64,000 nt of DNA from Berberis thunbergii (Eukaryota; Streptophyta; Magnoliopsida; Ranunculales; Berberidaceae), in assembly GCA_003290165.1 (NCBI GenBank), contig QNQO01000223.1, positions 992,001-1,056,000 on the forward strand, in the 5' to 3' direction. Positions 47,401 through 58,929 of this stretch are shown here, one piece after another. Position 1 is the stretch's first letter; each line of letters starts with the position of its first letter. The notes below the pieces were generated by a model that worked only from the letters and a program-made list of their open reading frames with translations, made no database searches and had not been told where the DNA came from. The position numbers were made by a program, and so were the translations under genes.

Positions 47401-48619
47401 CATGGATGGTTCCCATGTATGGAAGTTCATATACCGGTTTGTGTTCATCTACCTTCTCCAATTTTTTTTTTTTTTTTTTTCACACTTCTCACATAGATTA
47501 ATGACTTAAATATTGATAATCTCAGAAAAGCAGGCCATGTTTTGATGTAGCCAACTTGAATAAATGCTTACATTTGGGCCCATTTGCTCATGAGACTGAG
47601 CACTAATTAGGCTCCTCTAGTCGTTCACCTACTCCTCGTTCTTTTTACAGGTATTGGCCAAACTGTAGTAGCCGCATGTATTTACTGGAGAATTCTAGTA
47701 AGGGGTCCCTGTTACCATTTGTTTGTCAATAATGGCATTGCTTTATATTTGTCATGTTCATCAGTCACAGGGGTTATCGTTCTTGCTTGGATTTTCTCAG
47801 GTGACTATGTCAAGTTCCACAATTTGCAGGTTGGGGATTCCATTGTCATCTACAAAGATGACCAAAACAACAACTATGTAAACCCTTCCTTTCCTAATAC
47901 CTTATCTTGATCCAAACAATTAGTGTTGTTATTTTTCAATGCTAATTACCTCTGATCATATTGGATTGTTTTGCAGGTCATTCAGGGTAGGAAGGCTCCA
48001 CATATAAATGAAACAACACCTGGAAATGATCAGGCCTTACCTGGAGAAAATGAGGCAACGCTAGACATTGGAGCTGAGTCGTTTGTCATAGAAGATTTTG
48101 TGTTGGACTTTGACAATGAGTTCTCAAATGATTTTAATATAGATGGCGTAGACTTCGGTGATCTAGATCTGTCTTTTCTGGATGATGATCTAAATTCCTC
48201 TCTTTGCTCAAATGGTATGAAACACTACCTTACATATATTATTTGCAATGGTATATATTTTCAGTTCATGAGCCTGAAGTGACTTGTATGTTTGTTCATA
48301 TTTAAATGAGAACAAACTACTCCTATCTTACTGCGTATGCAAAAAACTTGTGAAATGTCCATATATTTATTTGATGGATATCTGTAGGTGCATTCTATTC
48401 ATGACCAATACTTTCGAGAGCTTCTGCCAAATTTATGTGAAATTTTCATGTCTAAGATATATCCCACTTTAGTTATATCATTGTTCAAAGTACCAGATAT
48501 GGACTTATCCCTTTTGGATTGTCCTGGATTTGACTGATTTATTTTATGATTAAAACTCATTTGTATTTTCTTGGGCAGGAACTGAGAGCTCACTGGATCC
48601 AAATGTGGACCGCCATTAG
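44429..48619 (+). CDS. FUS3: FUSCA3-like B3-domain transcription factor (7 exons, one single-base frameshift)
   Basis: FUS3 belongs to the AFL B3 factors (ABI3, FUS3, LEC2) that control embryo maturation and seed storage genes by binding RY elements. Exons: 44429-44742, 46997-47089, 47336-47436, 47651-47697, 47801-47877, 47977-48214, 48579-48619. The sum is 911 nt, one short of 304 codons. The B3 domain (residues about 106-217) has GRVILPKNASETHLP, MVDMDGSHVWKFIYR, YWPNCSSRMYLLEN and LQVGDSIVIYKDDQNNNY, in the FUS3/LEC2 order. An acidic tail (SFVIEDFVLDFDNEFSNDF onward) looks like an activation domain. The length fits Arabidopsis FUS3 (313 aa). In exon 1 the ATG frame stops at 44564, while the frame that joins exon 2 opens at 44530; one G is missing near 44530-44535. 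Intron 1 (2.25 kb) carries a small solo LTR. Either a broken allele or an assembly error. Confidence 0.85.
45382..45614 (+). mobile_element. Small solo LTR (233 bp) in FUS3-like intron 1
   Basis: It starts TGTTAGAGAATA and ends TTTACA, with target duplications TAAAA at 45377-45381 and 45615-45619. A TATA-like CTCTATATAAG lies at about 45548-45558, as in a Pol II LTR promoter, in the same direction as the gene. Its 5' part carries an internal duplication of GTCT(G/A)CCTATATTA. The size fits a TRIM or short Copia LTR. Confidence 0.75.
45616..46205 (+). repeat. Diverged single copies of the 52.3-53.8 kb minisatellite unit in FUS3-like intron 1
   Basis: ATCTGACACTTATTGTTGC followed by TTTTCCTCAACGTCATACAT (about 45626-45664) matches the unit at 52682. 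ACATCTTATGTTTGTGTCAT followed by TTTTCCTCAGAATC (about 46145-46183) matches the unit at 52788. Spacing between the two is not tandem. Confidence 0.6.
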
Positions 48620-49786
48620 AAGAAAGACTACCAAGCTTGAATTGGTCATTTTAATATATTGAGTGGTATGCAATGCCATGTGTATTTTTGTTTCCTGTAT
48701 CTTGCATAATCAACTAATATCAGTTTCTTTGCGAAGGTGAAAACTCCTCTATCTCTTCAACCTGTTTATGAACTTTTGATTCACCAGGATGTTCCATAGA
48801 TGTGAATGCTTCTCAAAATTTCCATGAAGAAATGTTGCATTTCCGTCAACTCTCTCTATGGACAATTGTCTTGTTGCAAATTAAGTCGCAAAAATATATG
48901 CTAATTTGCAAATGCTCCTTGTCGAACCCATATTTAATACTTAAAGTGTCAAGGTGAGAATGAAGTACTTGAAATGTTGAATCTCAAAGTTCATTGGTTT
49001 CAGACAAAATCATTCTTAAGAGGGGAGACTGAGAAACTTATGCAAAACTGTTGGTGGAAGCATAGCCTACCACCCCCCTCCTCTCTTTTCCTGGTTGATA
49101 TGCAACAATTATGTATATTATGAAAACCAAAATGAGACATGCGACAATTGTTAACTTAGGTGAAGGGAGAGCTCTTAAGTTGGAATATATGTGGTATAGA
49201 CCATGCTGTGAATATATAGATTACAGTCCACTAAGCTGTAATGGCCTCACTGTGAATCAAACCAACAAAAAGTTCTGTCATAGAACTAGATAACACATGA
49301 GATAACGTTGGAGCAACACTGCCATGAAAAGAACCCGTTTTAGTTCGTCTTTTTCTATATATCTTATCCATTTTCAGTGAAAGCTCCATATAAAATAAGT
49401 TCTTGAGGATATAAAAAGTTTATGATGCATTTTGAAGTATTTTTGTTTCTAAAGGTCCTAAAACTATGTAATTAAATCCAGTTTTTCCACAAATAAAAAG
49501 TAATTTTCTAGAACAAACCGAAGTAACTTAGTCCTAGGTGGTCCTAAATACATTGGGAAAGGAAAACATTCATAATTAGGTGTAGAATAGAAATTAATCA
49601 ATTGACTGTGAAACGAGAAACCAATGAGTAGTGCATATGCTTCCTAATGAAGATGTTTAAAGTGTAGAATTTGATGTTAAATATGATCTTCAATATCATG
49701 AGTACTGGTCATTGTTTATCACTGGAAATGGGTTCTCCTTTCCTTTCTTATATGATATGAAACTTCTGAAATTCATTTACAATCAC
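48620..49786. other. 3' flank of the FUS3-like gene, no further gene
   Basis: The 3' UTR presumably occupies the first part. The rest is AT-rich with only chance frames of up to about 67 codons. Confidence 0.45.
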
Positions 49787-51800
49787 TGTAACACCCATAA
49801 CGTTTTTTGACTAATTTACTTATTGTTTTGAGTTTTTCGATTTAAAACAAAGATTTTAGAGTTCTTGGAATTTAAATGATTTTTATGAAATTTTTTTTTT
49901 TGGATTTTTGGTGGGGTGCCCTTGGAGATCCGGTGGGGCAAATAGCCACCCACTTATAAAAACGGCCTATTTCTTTTCTTCTTCTTCTCCGACTAGATTT
50001 CATGTCGTTTTCCGCCGTTTTCTCCACCAAATATCCCCCTCTTATCCGTTTTCTTCATTTTCATTTCCTTTTCTTCCTCCTTCGATTTCTCACTCAAAAT
50101 CAGAGTATATTACGTTGAGGAACTTGATCGGAGCTATGGGAGGTTGTGTGAGCAGCTCCGCTCCGATCAGGCCCCTTTGGTGGAGTCGATAGGGTGTTTG
50201 GAGGCCGGAGACGTCGAGTGGCTGGCTAGAAATTTTAGAAAAACATGTATAGTGAGGTTCGCCAGCAACGGTTTTGTGTTGTGATTTGCGGATGAGCTTC
50301 GATCCACTGTTCAGAGGTGTTGGGAAAACTTGTCGAGCTGATTCCAATGAATTTTAGGTAAGTATTACCTTATTTAATTCAATTTGAATGTTAATAATAT
50401 TGGTGTGCATGTTAATAATTAACCTCTAATCTTGGATAATTCATGTTAGAGGTGAATAAGACTTTGAATTTTTGTGTTCCATTGCACGGATTAGGTTTGC
50501 ATTGTCTGCATGTTTGTGTGGAGGTTTATTTGTAATGATTTTAAGTCTGATTGGTGTGAATATTTGTAATGATTGTAATGAATCTAATATGCCAACCCTT
50601 TTATGATTCTATTGTATTTTATTTGTTTACCTTGTCATGCAACTGTTGTGGTTAGCGAGAATATTCCTTTTGTAGTACGATATAACAGTGTTTCAGAAAT
50701 GGGAATTATTATGCGACATATTGGTGCATTATGATGTTATGAGATATTACCGTGGTTATGAATGTGTTCAAGGTTATGTTAGTAACCTGCACTTGTGATG
50801 GGTTTATTTTTTTTAATTGGGTCATTAACCCTTTTTATTTATTTATTAATCTATACTCGAAGGCTACATGACTAACCCTACATGGCTAACCAAACCAGGC
50901 CCAAATGCTACAATATTATCGCCACTTAATATTCTCATCGCCTCCATCCTGCATGGAGACTTGCTTTCGCTCAGGTCCATCGCCTCCACCTTGCATTAAG
51001 ACTTGCTTTCGCTCCGGTCAAATCCATCTAAGCAGTTATATTCAATACTCGAAGGCTTATCAATAATGGAGCACATGTGCTCCTAATAATAGGCGAAAAC
51101 TCACAAAAACCTAACTGGTGAGTCTCGAACCCACGACCTCTCACAAGGAGAGTGATGTCCGACCACCTGGAGCTACAATTGGAAAATCATTGAGCATCTC
51201 ATGGTAGTATTTACAAATTATTTCAATAATGGACTTCCATCATTTAGACTATATTTCTCCGCAACTCTAACCAGAGGGATATGCATATTGTGCTTGGTGC
51301 ATATCACCCGTTAACACTATGAACTACGTGAAACCTTGGTAGGGAGTAGTACCGTGGCCTTGAGAACGAGTTGGATCTCTCATCCAAGAAAGGAACCCCT
51401 AACGCAGTTGATCACTGCCTCAGCCTTGAGGGCGTTTGATTCCGATCTCTCATTCAAAAAGGAACCACAGGCTATAGTTAATAACTACCTCGGCCTTGAG
51501 GGTGTTTGATCTTTGACCCCCCACATCCAAGAAAGGAACTCCCAGCACAGTTGATCACTGCCTTGGCCTTGATGATGTTTGGGCTTTTAATCGGGTTGAT
51601 AATTCCCTGTTGTGCACTATGATTTGTGATTGGGCAGCACGATTGATCTTTCGTGGTAACATGTATGTCCTAGAGGCGACACCCCGTCTAAGAACATACA
51701 TGTCAGGAGTGGTATCGGTGTGTGTATAGAGGCATGTCAAGGTTAGACATGTTTGACTAGGTGCGATTGTGGTAAAATATAGGACACTCATTTGCATTTA
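49787..51800 (+). mobile_element. LTR-like retroelement sequence (TGTAACACCC start), decayed
   Basis: It begins TGTAACACCCATAACG, a start typical of many plant Ty3/gypsy LTRs, with a TATA-like CTTATAAAAAC at about 49951-49961. It contains three to four tandem blocks opening GGCCTTGAG (51356, 51422, 51492, 51565; spacing 66-73 bp). The right end is uncertain and no target duplication was found. A SINE-like piece is inserted at 50821-51176. Confidence 0.4.
50821..51176 (-). mobile_element. tRNA-headed SINE-like element with an internal duplication
   Basis: On the - strand the head carries TAGCTCCAGGTGGTCGG (A-box-like) and GGTCGTGGGTTCGAGACTC (B-box-like), about 33 bp apart as in a tRNA gene. 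The body contains a two-copy repeat of AAGCAAGTCT(T/C)(A/C)ATGCA with GGTGGAGGCGATG-type ends. The tail is AT-rich (AATAAATAAATAAAAAGGG). A short direct repeat AATTGG flanks it (50815-50820 and 51177-51182). Confidence 0.5.
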
Positions 51801-52299
51801 CGTCGCTAACGGGTGATAACTACTGTATTTACTCTATGTTATTTCTTTTTATTTTTTTGGGGAAAATATAGGACAAACTCATTTGGATTTCTTTTATTGA
51901 ATTGTCTTCATGGATTCTATGTTATTTCTTTTGATTTTTTTTGTGGTTGAATGTGTTCAAGGTTATGAATTGTCTGGGGCGTGATTGAATTGTCTGCATG
52001 GATTCCATGGTGAAAGATAGAAGTTAACTCTTCCAAACATCTTGCTAAGGTTTTGAGTATCAAACGCATTCCGATGGACAATATCTTTGAACAACAAATC
52101 TTTTGGGGGTAGAGTTTCAAGGAAGAAAACAAACTATGTACAAGTTTTGATAGAGTCGATGGGTTGTAAATTTTATCATGAAGCTTAATTTCAGAAATTA
52201 TATGATTTTGAATTACTTCTTACTTCGGAAAGGACTAGGGAGATTAAGAGAGAGCTCAAATCAATACACAAACAGTTTGATTAGTTAGTAAAAAAAATT

Positions 52300-53810
52300 G
52301 TTTGATCAGTTAGACAAAGTTAAGAGGTTTATTACCAATTACGTGGTAAAAATGGAATAATATACTTTGAATATGATATCTAACACTTGTGTCCTTTTCG
52401 TTAGTACCATACATGCTCCCTTTAAGGAAAAGTTGTGAAACAATGGTTCTCAGAAGATCCCTTGTCAAATCCAAAAAACAACATCTAACATAGTTGCATC
52501 CTTTTCCTCGATCTTACATGGTTCCTTAAAAACGACAAGATCCCTTGTTCAAATGTTGAAGAAGACGTTTGATATTTGCCCCGTTTTCCTCAATATTGTA
52601 CATGATGCACATTTTAAGTAAATTGTCTTAAAACAAAGAGCATTCGAACAAGATCTCTTGTTCTAATGCAGAAGACGACATATCTGACACTTACGTCGTT
52701 TTCCTCAACATCATATATGTCCCATTAAGGAAATGTTTTCAAGTGATGAGTGTCAAAGGTAGATCCATTGTTAACGTAGAAGACAACATCTTACGCTTGT
52801 TCTATTTTCCTCAATATCACACAGGGTCACATTTATGGAAAATGTCATAAAGTGAGACATGTCAAACTGAGATCCCATCTTCAAAATACTGCGAAAGATG
52901 AAATCTGCCACTTGTATAATTTTCCCGAATGTTGTACATGGTCCGTTTTAAGAAAAAAGATGTTTTAGAACAATGGGTGTTAATAGCTCAAATCAGTAAA
53001 AACCATGTTAATTTGATAAATTCCAATAAAATTAGGAGGTTTATACCAGTTATGTGGTAAAAAGGGAAATCATGTGTTTCCAGTTTTTTTACAGGTCACA
53101 AAAATTTCCTGTTCAAATGTAAGAGTCTAGAAGATGATATCGAACATTTGCTTCCTTTTTCGCTAATATCATACATAACCCCTATAAGGAAAACATTCTG
53201 AAACAACGGTTGTCAGAGGAAGATCCCTTGTGAAATCCGAAAGATGATATCTAACACTGGCGGACTTTTTCCTAATGATACATGGTTCCTTTTAACGAAA
53301 ACAATTCAAAACCGCAAGATTATCCCTTGTTGAAATGTTGAAGAAAGCATTTAACACTAGCACCATTTTCCTCAATATTCATACACAATTTCTTTTTAGG
53401 AAAGTGTTTTAACACAGAGTGTTAGATTAAGATCCCTTGTTGAAATGCAGAAGGCCAAGTCTGACACCTATGTCATTTCCTCAGTATCATTCATGGTTGT
53501 CATAAAGCCAAAGAGTGTCAAATGGAGATCGATCCTTGTTCAAATGTATAAGACATCAACATCTCACACCAGTTTCTTTTTCCTTAATATATATCAATGA
53601 ATGGTCCCTTTTGAGGTAAATGTTTTAATTTAAGAGATGAGTGCCAAGCAAGATCCTTGCTAAAATGTATACTCTCTTGTTTCATTTTCCTCAATAGCTC
53701 CATGTAGAACTCCCTTCTTAGAATGTAGAATCGGACATTTGACTTGGCCATCTTCCATAACATCATCCATGATCTTCTTACAAGGGGAAATACTACAAAG
53801 CACTCGAACT
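52300..53810 (+). repeat. Minisatellite with two-level (higher-order) structure
   Basis: The basic unit of about 85-115 bp reads roughly ATCTGACACTTGTGTC, TTTTCCTCAATATCATACAT, GGTCCCTTTTAAGGAAAA, GATCCCTTGTTCAAATGT. First-block units begin near 52378, 52483, 52567, 52682, 52788 and 52903. The order then repeats from about 53138, with matching special features (for example 'CTTGT(C/G)AAATCC(A/G)AAA' ends the first unit of both blocks). The start of each block is AGGTTTA(T)TACCA(A/G)TTA(C/T)GTGGTAAAAA (52325 and 53038). So a block of about 710 bp was duplicated as a whole after the short units had diverged. Confidence 0.75.
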
Positions 53811-53819
53811 TTGAATGAG

Positions 53820-54251
53820 TACCATTTTAAACTGATTTTTTTTTCAGTGATTCAAATACAAATAAACGAATTACAGAAAAGTTTTTATAGTCTTTTATCA
53901 AATTCAATAGGTGGCACCCTAAGCTATTGTAATATTAATGCATGTTCCACTGATAGACTACCTTTTTTATTTAACTTATTGCCACAATTCTTAAAATTAT
54001 CGTATATCCTATCATACTTACAATTGCCAGTTAACTCACCACCTCTGTTTACATGCAAACATCAAAATGGTAATATTAATGCATGTTCCACTGTCACTCT
54101 ATATGAACTAATTGTATGTAGTTTACCATCCTCCCTACTTCGAAAATTGCTTAAGAGATGTGGTTGTTCAGCCATATATATGCTACTTACCTTAGCTCAA
54201 ATGAAACATAACTCTGAACTTCTAATTCATTTTTGGAAAAGGGGAGAGTGA
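53820..54251 (+). other. Unrecognised open frame of uncertain reality
   Basis: An open + frame runs through here, ending at 54251 (CKHQNGNINACSTVTLYELI, then CGCSAIYMLLTLAQMKHNSE). It has no ATG near its start. A 24-bp direct repeat GTAATATTAATGCATGTTCC+ACTG occurs twice (53929 and 54071). I do not recognise the protein. It may be transposon debris inside the intron 1-equivalent of the FUS3-like pseudogene. Confidence 0.2.
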
Positions 54252-54558
54252 TCTTGCCTTGCTGGTAGCAATTTGTCTCCTTCAGATAGTATGGATAACA
54301 AGTAATGATAGAATGGTATAGAAGGGTGAAATCAATAAGCGACGTATGTAAGTTTTCAACATAAAGCCTTAATTTGCCGTTGTGTTAAACATGATTATAA
54401 TTGGTATCATATATATATATATATAATCACTGCTGTATGTTTTTACAAAATCGATAAGTTGGTTGAATCAATTCCTCCATTGTGAAACTTGTGTATATTT
54501 ACTATGGTTGATCATCATTGTTGATAAAATTAAGTTTCTTCTTATCTGCATTATTCAG

Positions 54559-54969
54559 GCAATCAATCCGAAGGCATTAAAGTTTATGCTCCAAAGGAAA
54601 CTCACTCAAATTGACTTGAGGGCAGCTGAAATGGTGCTTCCTAAGTTTAGAATTTAAATTACTGCCTAGAATTAATTGCATTTTGATATATGGGTTTCCA
54701 TAGCATCCTCTCATTTCTAAAATCCTCAGTTCTCATATAAAATTAGCATGTCTCCTCTGACTAATCATGGATTGATCGAAGCTGCATATCATATGGAAAA
54801 TGTTTGTTGATTTTTGTTACACGTGTCTTTGAATTTTGTTGAGCGTGTTGCTTGGTAAATTTGCTTTCAGAATGCAGCAGAAGCTTGTCTCCCAACCTTG
54901 GGGATAGAGCTCTCATCTACCTGAACATGTTGGATATGGACTACATCCATGTATGGAGGCTAGATACAG
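54559..54969 (+). pseudogene. FUS3-like B3 pseudogene: remnants of exons 2 and 3
   Basis: 54559-54645 (29 codons) gives AINPKALKFMLQRKLTQIDL and then MVLPK, equivalent to exon 2 (31 codons) of the FUS3-like gene. Its acceptor AG is kept, but the donor GT is TT (AAG|TTTAG against AAG|GTTAG in the gene). 54871-54969 (99 nt against 101) starts NAAEACLP after an intact CAG acceptor and keeps LNMLDMDYIHVW in another frame, so the B3 fold is broken. The intron between them (225 bp) is close to the parent's 246 bp, which indicates DNA-level duplication, not retroposition. No later exons are seen. Confidence 0.82.
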
Positions 54970-55802
54970 GTTTGAGTTCACTTTCTTTCAGTTCTTTCTC
55001 TACATTTCTTATATAGTTCTGGGAAGTGTACATGACTAATCAGAAAAATTGGTGGCTAGGGATACAGTCCTCGAAGCCTCTGGTGAGACCACAGCTGCTA
55101 ACGTAAGTCAATCAATACCTTGTCAAGTAGCAGCTGAAGGTGTCTTTGTTTCTGAGATGATTAAATGCAAGAAAATCAAAAGGTAGTACAATGATCAATA
55201 TAGAGATAATAATAAGAGATTCAGTGAGTTATAAAGAGAACATGGATTTATTTATTAGCATTGATAAAATTACTTTTAGTTTATAACTTTGTATATTCAT
55301 GTTGCGTAGCAGTAATTTCATTTTTATTTCTAAGATACCAATATAAATCGATATCAATATTCTTCTAGTAGTTACGTTATGATGCCTTTTAATCTTGTCC
55401 CAGACTTGATTTTTTTTTTTTTTTTTCAAAAATGTTTAAGTTATGTTTTGTAAGATTCAGATCCTTAAGAAGCTAAAAACGACCAAGTTGTGGTTGGTGT
55501 GTAGTTAGAACACAATGTATTATAACCAAGTTTTAATTTTCTTTACTTTTTTAGCGCAAAAGAAGTACGAATTAGGTTGATTAAACGCGGTTGATTCAAA
55601 TTACTATTCATGTTGAGCACCAATTTGGAGGCACATTTTCCATGGAAACCAAAATTGTTGCTCAAGTAGCAATAACAAAATTTCCATTTTAGATTCGAAC
55701 TAGAAGTAAGTCTTGGTGGCCAACTGAAACCATATAATATAAATTGAGACAGGATTTCAGATCCCAAAGGAAAGAAGGGAGGGGAAAAACAAAGAGACAA
55801 CA
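54970..55802. other. Intergenic, AT-rich, no gene seen
   Basis: Only chance frames. The T run near 55411-55427 and general AT richness are unremarkable. Confidence 0.45.
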
Positions 55803-58511
55803 ATGGCGCAGCAGGTTTCTCCAGTGAAGCTGTCAGCCCACCGGAAGCTCAATCATCATTATCATCCCAACCTCAACAACGCCTCAATAGCAACACCAGC
55901 ACCAATGCTACCCAAAACCCCCCTTCCATCAACTGCACTACAAAAACCAACTCCACCATCTACCGCTGCTAGAATTGTTAGCGGTGTCGTTGCTCCCCTA
56001 AAAACCATCTCCCCAGACCCTTGTTCCAGCAGTTGTTAATGCATGGGGGCCAAAAAATAGCTCCCACGCCAGTGCCACCACCACCTTGATATCAACACCA
56101 TGCCTTGATTTCTTTTCATGCGTGGTATTGGCTGACAAAACAACACACGAAAATCTCACCCACTTCCTGTCGCTTGCTTGGAACCACGACCCGTCTACGA
56201 CCCTTAAGCTTCTTTGTCACCTTAGAAAGACTGAAGAAAGTTTTTATTCAGCTGCATTGCGGCTTCAGAAAATACCATCCTAAAGCCCTTGCTTACTGAG
56301 GATACATCAAACCGTCATTTTATCAGCACCGTACACGTGTCATGATAATCTCGTCAACAAAATAAAGCAAGTCCGATTGCATGCTCAATCTAACGAGGCC
56401 CAAACAACACTAAGCCCATCATTGGCAGAATCCAAACACTCAAGTCCGAGTTGCAACGAGCCAGTAAGCCCACACGTTACGTGATTAGGCCCAATACTCG
56501 TAAGACCTCTAAGGCAAGTATCTGAGAGATCTACCCAGTATAAGTCGGGCAAGGAAACCTCCTTGCATGGACAACACTTAGAAAGAGAAACCTCTCCAGC
56601 AGATCTAGGAGCATGGAAACTATCCCACATGGACAACAAGATCTCTTTCCCTAAACTATGAAATTGAAATTGAAGGATGTTACATAATCCCAGTTTACAA
56701 TTTTAAGCCTCTCCTAAGCCTTATCTAACTTAAGCATCGGAGTGCCATATTGGCTCACGTTTGCTACCTGTGCAAGAGAGTCTTATCTAACTTAAGCATC
56801 GGAGTGTCATGCGATCCTTAGCTCATGTTTGCTACCTATGTAGGTCTGGGTCTAACTTAAGCATCAGAGTGCCATGTGGTCCTTGGCTCATGTTTGCTAC
56901 CTGTGCAGATCTGGTAAGCAGCAAAAAGGGAGAGCATGAATCGACTATGTCACTTACAATCTCAACTATCCCGTTGATTTCAGCTACTTCAAAGACTTGC
57001 CAGAGATTATCTGCCGCCTTCTTGCTGGCCTAGATGTTCGAAGCATTGCCAAGAAGGCAAAGGTTGTGAAACCCTGCATCATATTGCACAACAAAAAAGA
57101 CCAAGAAGTACAAATATGTTAAAGAAACCTTCTTGAAAAAACAACAAAGACCACAGCCACCATCAAAACCAGCCAGGTAAGCTGACAAAGAAATATCTCC
57201 TGCAGTGTAGAATAAATTCGACGACCTATTGAAGAAAGTGAAACCGGATAAGATTTGGAAGCAACAGCAGAAGATAGAAGCAGAGAGGTGGAGACTCATG
57301 GAGAAAGCAAGCAGAACAAGAAAGGAGAAGTGAAAAGTTATGGCACGAAAGGCTTTTCTAAGATGCACTACTGATCCTGATTTCAGGTTGTTGCACGACA
57401 GTGTTTCTCAAGTCTTTGCTGTCGGATTAGTTGCTGATCTCGAGTTCCTGAAATCCGGCCAAGTTGACAAGATTGGTTTGGCTTCCAAGTGGTGTCCTTC
57501 ATTGGATTCTTCTTTCAATTGATCTAATCCTTTGCGAAAACAATGCCAAGAGAGTTTTCCCAGAGAATTGTATCCTCATTATCAAGGTGTTCAAGAAGCT
57601 CATTACTCTGAGTCCGAGATCGTCTGAGGAAAAAGTGCCCTATTCCGCTTCATCAAGCTCTCCAATTGCCAGAAATTTACATGAGTTCAAAACGATGTTC
57701 CCTACCTTATGACAAAGTTCCTTCAGGTGCACTTACCAAGTACAGGAAGCTTGTCCTCAAACACGATAAGAAAAGGTTTATGGAGTTTTTGCGCAACAGT
57801 AGGCGCAATCATCAGGTCAAGAAGATTACAACTGCTGCTCCTGCTTCTGTTGGACCGTGGCTTCCACATGAGATGATAAGGGTTACGAGGTAGCCCAGCT
57901 TCAGTGGAGAAAAATGGTTGAAGATTTATCCAACAGGGGGATGTTGAAAAACTACATTGCCGTCTGTGACGTTTCTAAAAGCATGAACGGGATCCCAATG
58001 GATGTGTGCATCGCTCTTGCCCTATTGATTTCCGAATTGAATCAAGCTCCATGGAAAGATCAAGTTTTCACTTTCAGTCAAGCTCCCATGCTTCATAAAG
58101 TTGAAGGGAACGGTTTGAAACAGAAGACTGACTGCTTAAAAGCATTGCCATCAGAAGCCCATGAACATTTCCAGAAATTGTTCGACAAGTGCTTAACAAA
58201 ATTATCGTATTCAGCAATACAGACTTTGACAGTGCATCTTACCGAATTAAGAATTGGGATGTTGATTATAAGCTTATTCAAAAGAAGTTTGCAAAGAGCA
58301 GATTCGAGGCCCCTCGAATTGTGTTTTGGAACCTTAGCAACAATCCAAGGTCACTGGTGATAGAAAGGGCGTGAAAATGGTGCGTGGATTTTCAATGAAT
58401 ATGGTGAAACTATTTCTTGATGAAGACGAGTTGGTCAGCAGCACTCAAGAGTCTCCTATGAATCTCGCCATCAGCGATCCAGAGTTCAATCAACTTGTTG
58501 TATTAGATTAG
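55803..58511 (+). pseudogene. DUF2828 (vWA-like) protein pseudogene with an insertion
   Basis: Pieces in several + frames follow the order of plant DUF2828 proteins: ATG at 55803 (MAQQVSPVKLSAHRKLNHHY), TPCLDFFSCVV and LSLAWNHDPSTTLKLLCHLR (about 56090-56225), YHPKALAY, then after an insertion VDFSYFKDLPEIICRLLAGL (about 56970-57035), DPDFRLLHDSVSQVFAVGLV with KIGLASKWCPSLDSSF (57370-57520), then MVEDLSNRGMLKNYIAVCDV and SKSMNGIPMDVCIALALLIS (57914-58030), IIVFSNTDFDSAS and APRIVFWNLSNNPRS (58200-58350), and FNQLVVLD ending at 58511. DVSKSM is the metal-site-like DxSxS motif of the C-terminal vWA-like half. At least five frameshifts or stops and an insertion of about 650 bp kill it. The family's function in plants is unclear. 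Confidence 0.85.
56303..56950. mobile_element. Insertion inside the DUF2828 pseudogene with LTR-like triplicated segment
   Basis: Protein homology stops after KALAY at 56300 and resumes near 56965. The extra sequence carries three tandem copies (56721, 56781, 56849; 60-68 bp) of TCTAACTTAAGCATCGGAGT followed by GCTCATGTTTGCTACCTGTG. CTTAAGCATCGGAGTG is a motif often seen in plant LTR/TRIM ends, so this is probably an LTR or TRIM insertion. Exact ends and target duplication were not determined. Confidence 0.5.
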
Positions 58512-58929
58512 AAGATTGAACTGAATTCAGTAATACGACAGCGATGAAACATTCAGGTAGTGCAAGTTTGTTTCTCAATATGGAAATACAGCGATAAAAT
58601 TTTAGTTGTATGATGATGATGAATAAAAAATATTGTTCTGACAGAATTCATTGGCTCGTTTTAATGTGAAAGTGTTGATAACAGTTCATTACAGTCACTC
58701 TTTTCTCACCATGATTGGCATGCATTTTATTGTTCAATATTTGGTCATTAATTGTTCTTTCTGGTGTTGGTGGTTTAGTTGTTTCAGAGTTTGGTTTGGT
58801 ATTGTTGTCTGATTGATAAGTTTTGGTTTTGCGAAGACGGGAATATGAGAGCAAAATTGATGGGAAATTCCAGTGCAGTTGATCTTCAATTGTGTTATAA
58901 TCGGCCCTATACTCATCAACTGTGATATG

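Noticed and set aside
53739..54251. 170-codon gene
   Set aside because: The frame begins with TTG, starts inside the minisatellite and has no recognised homology; described only as an uncertain frame from 53820.
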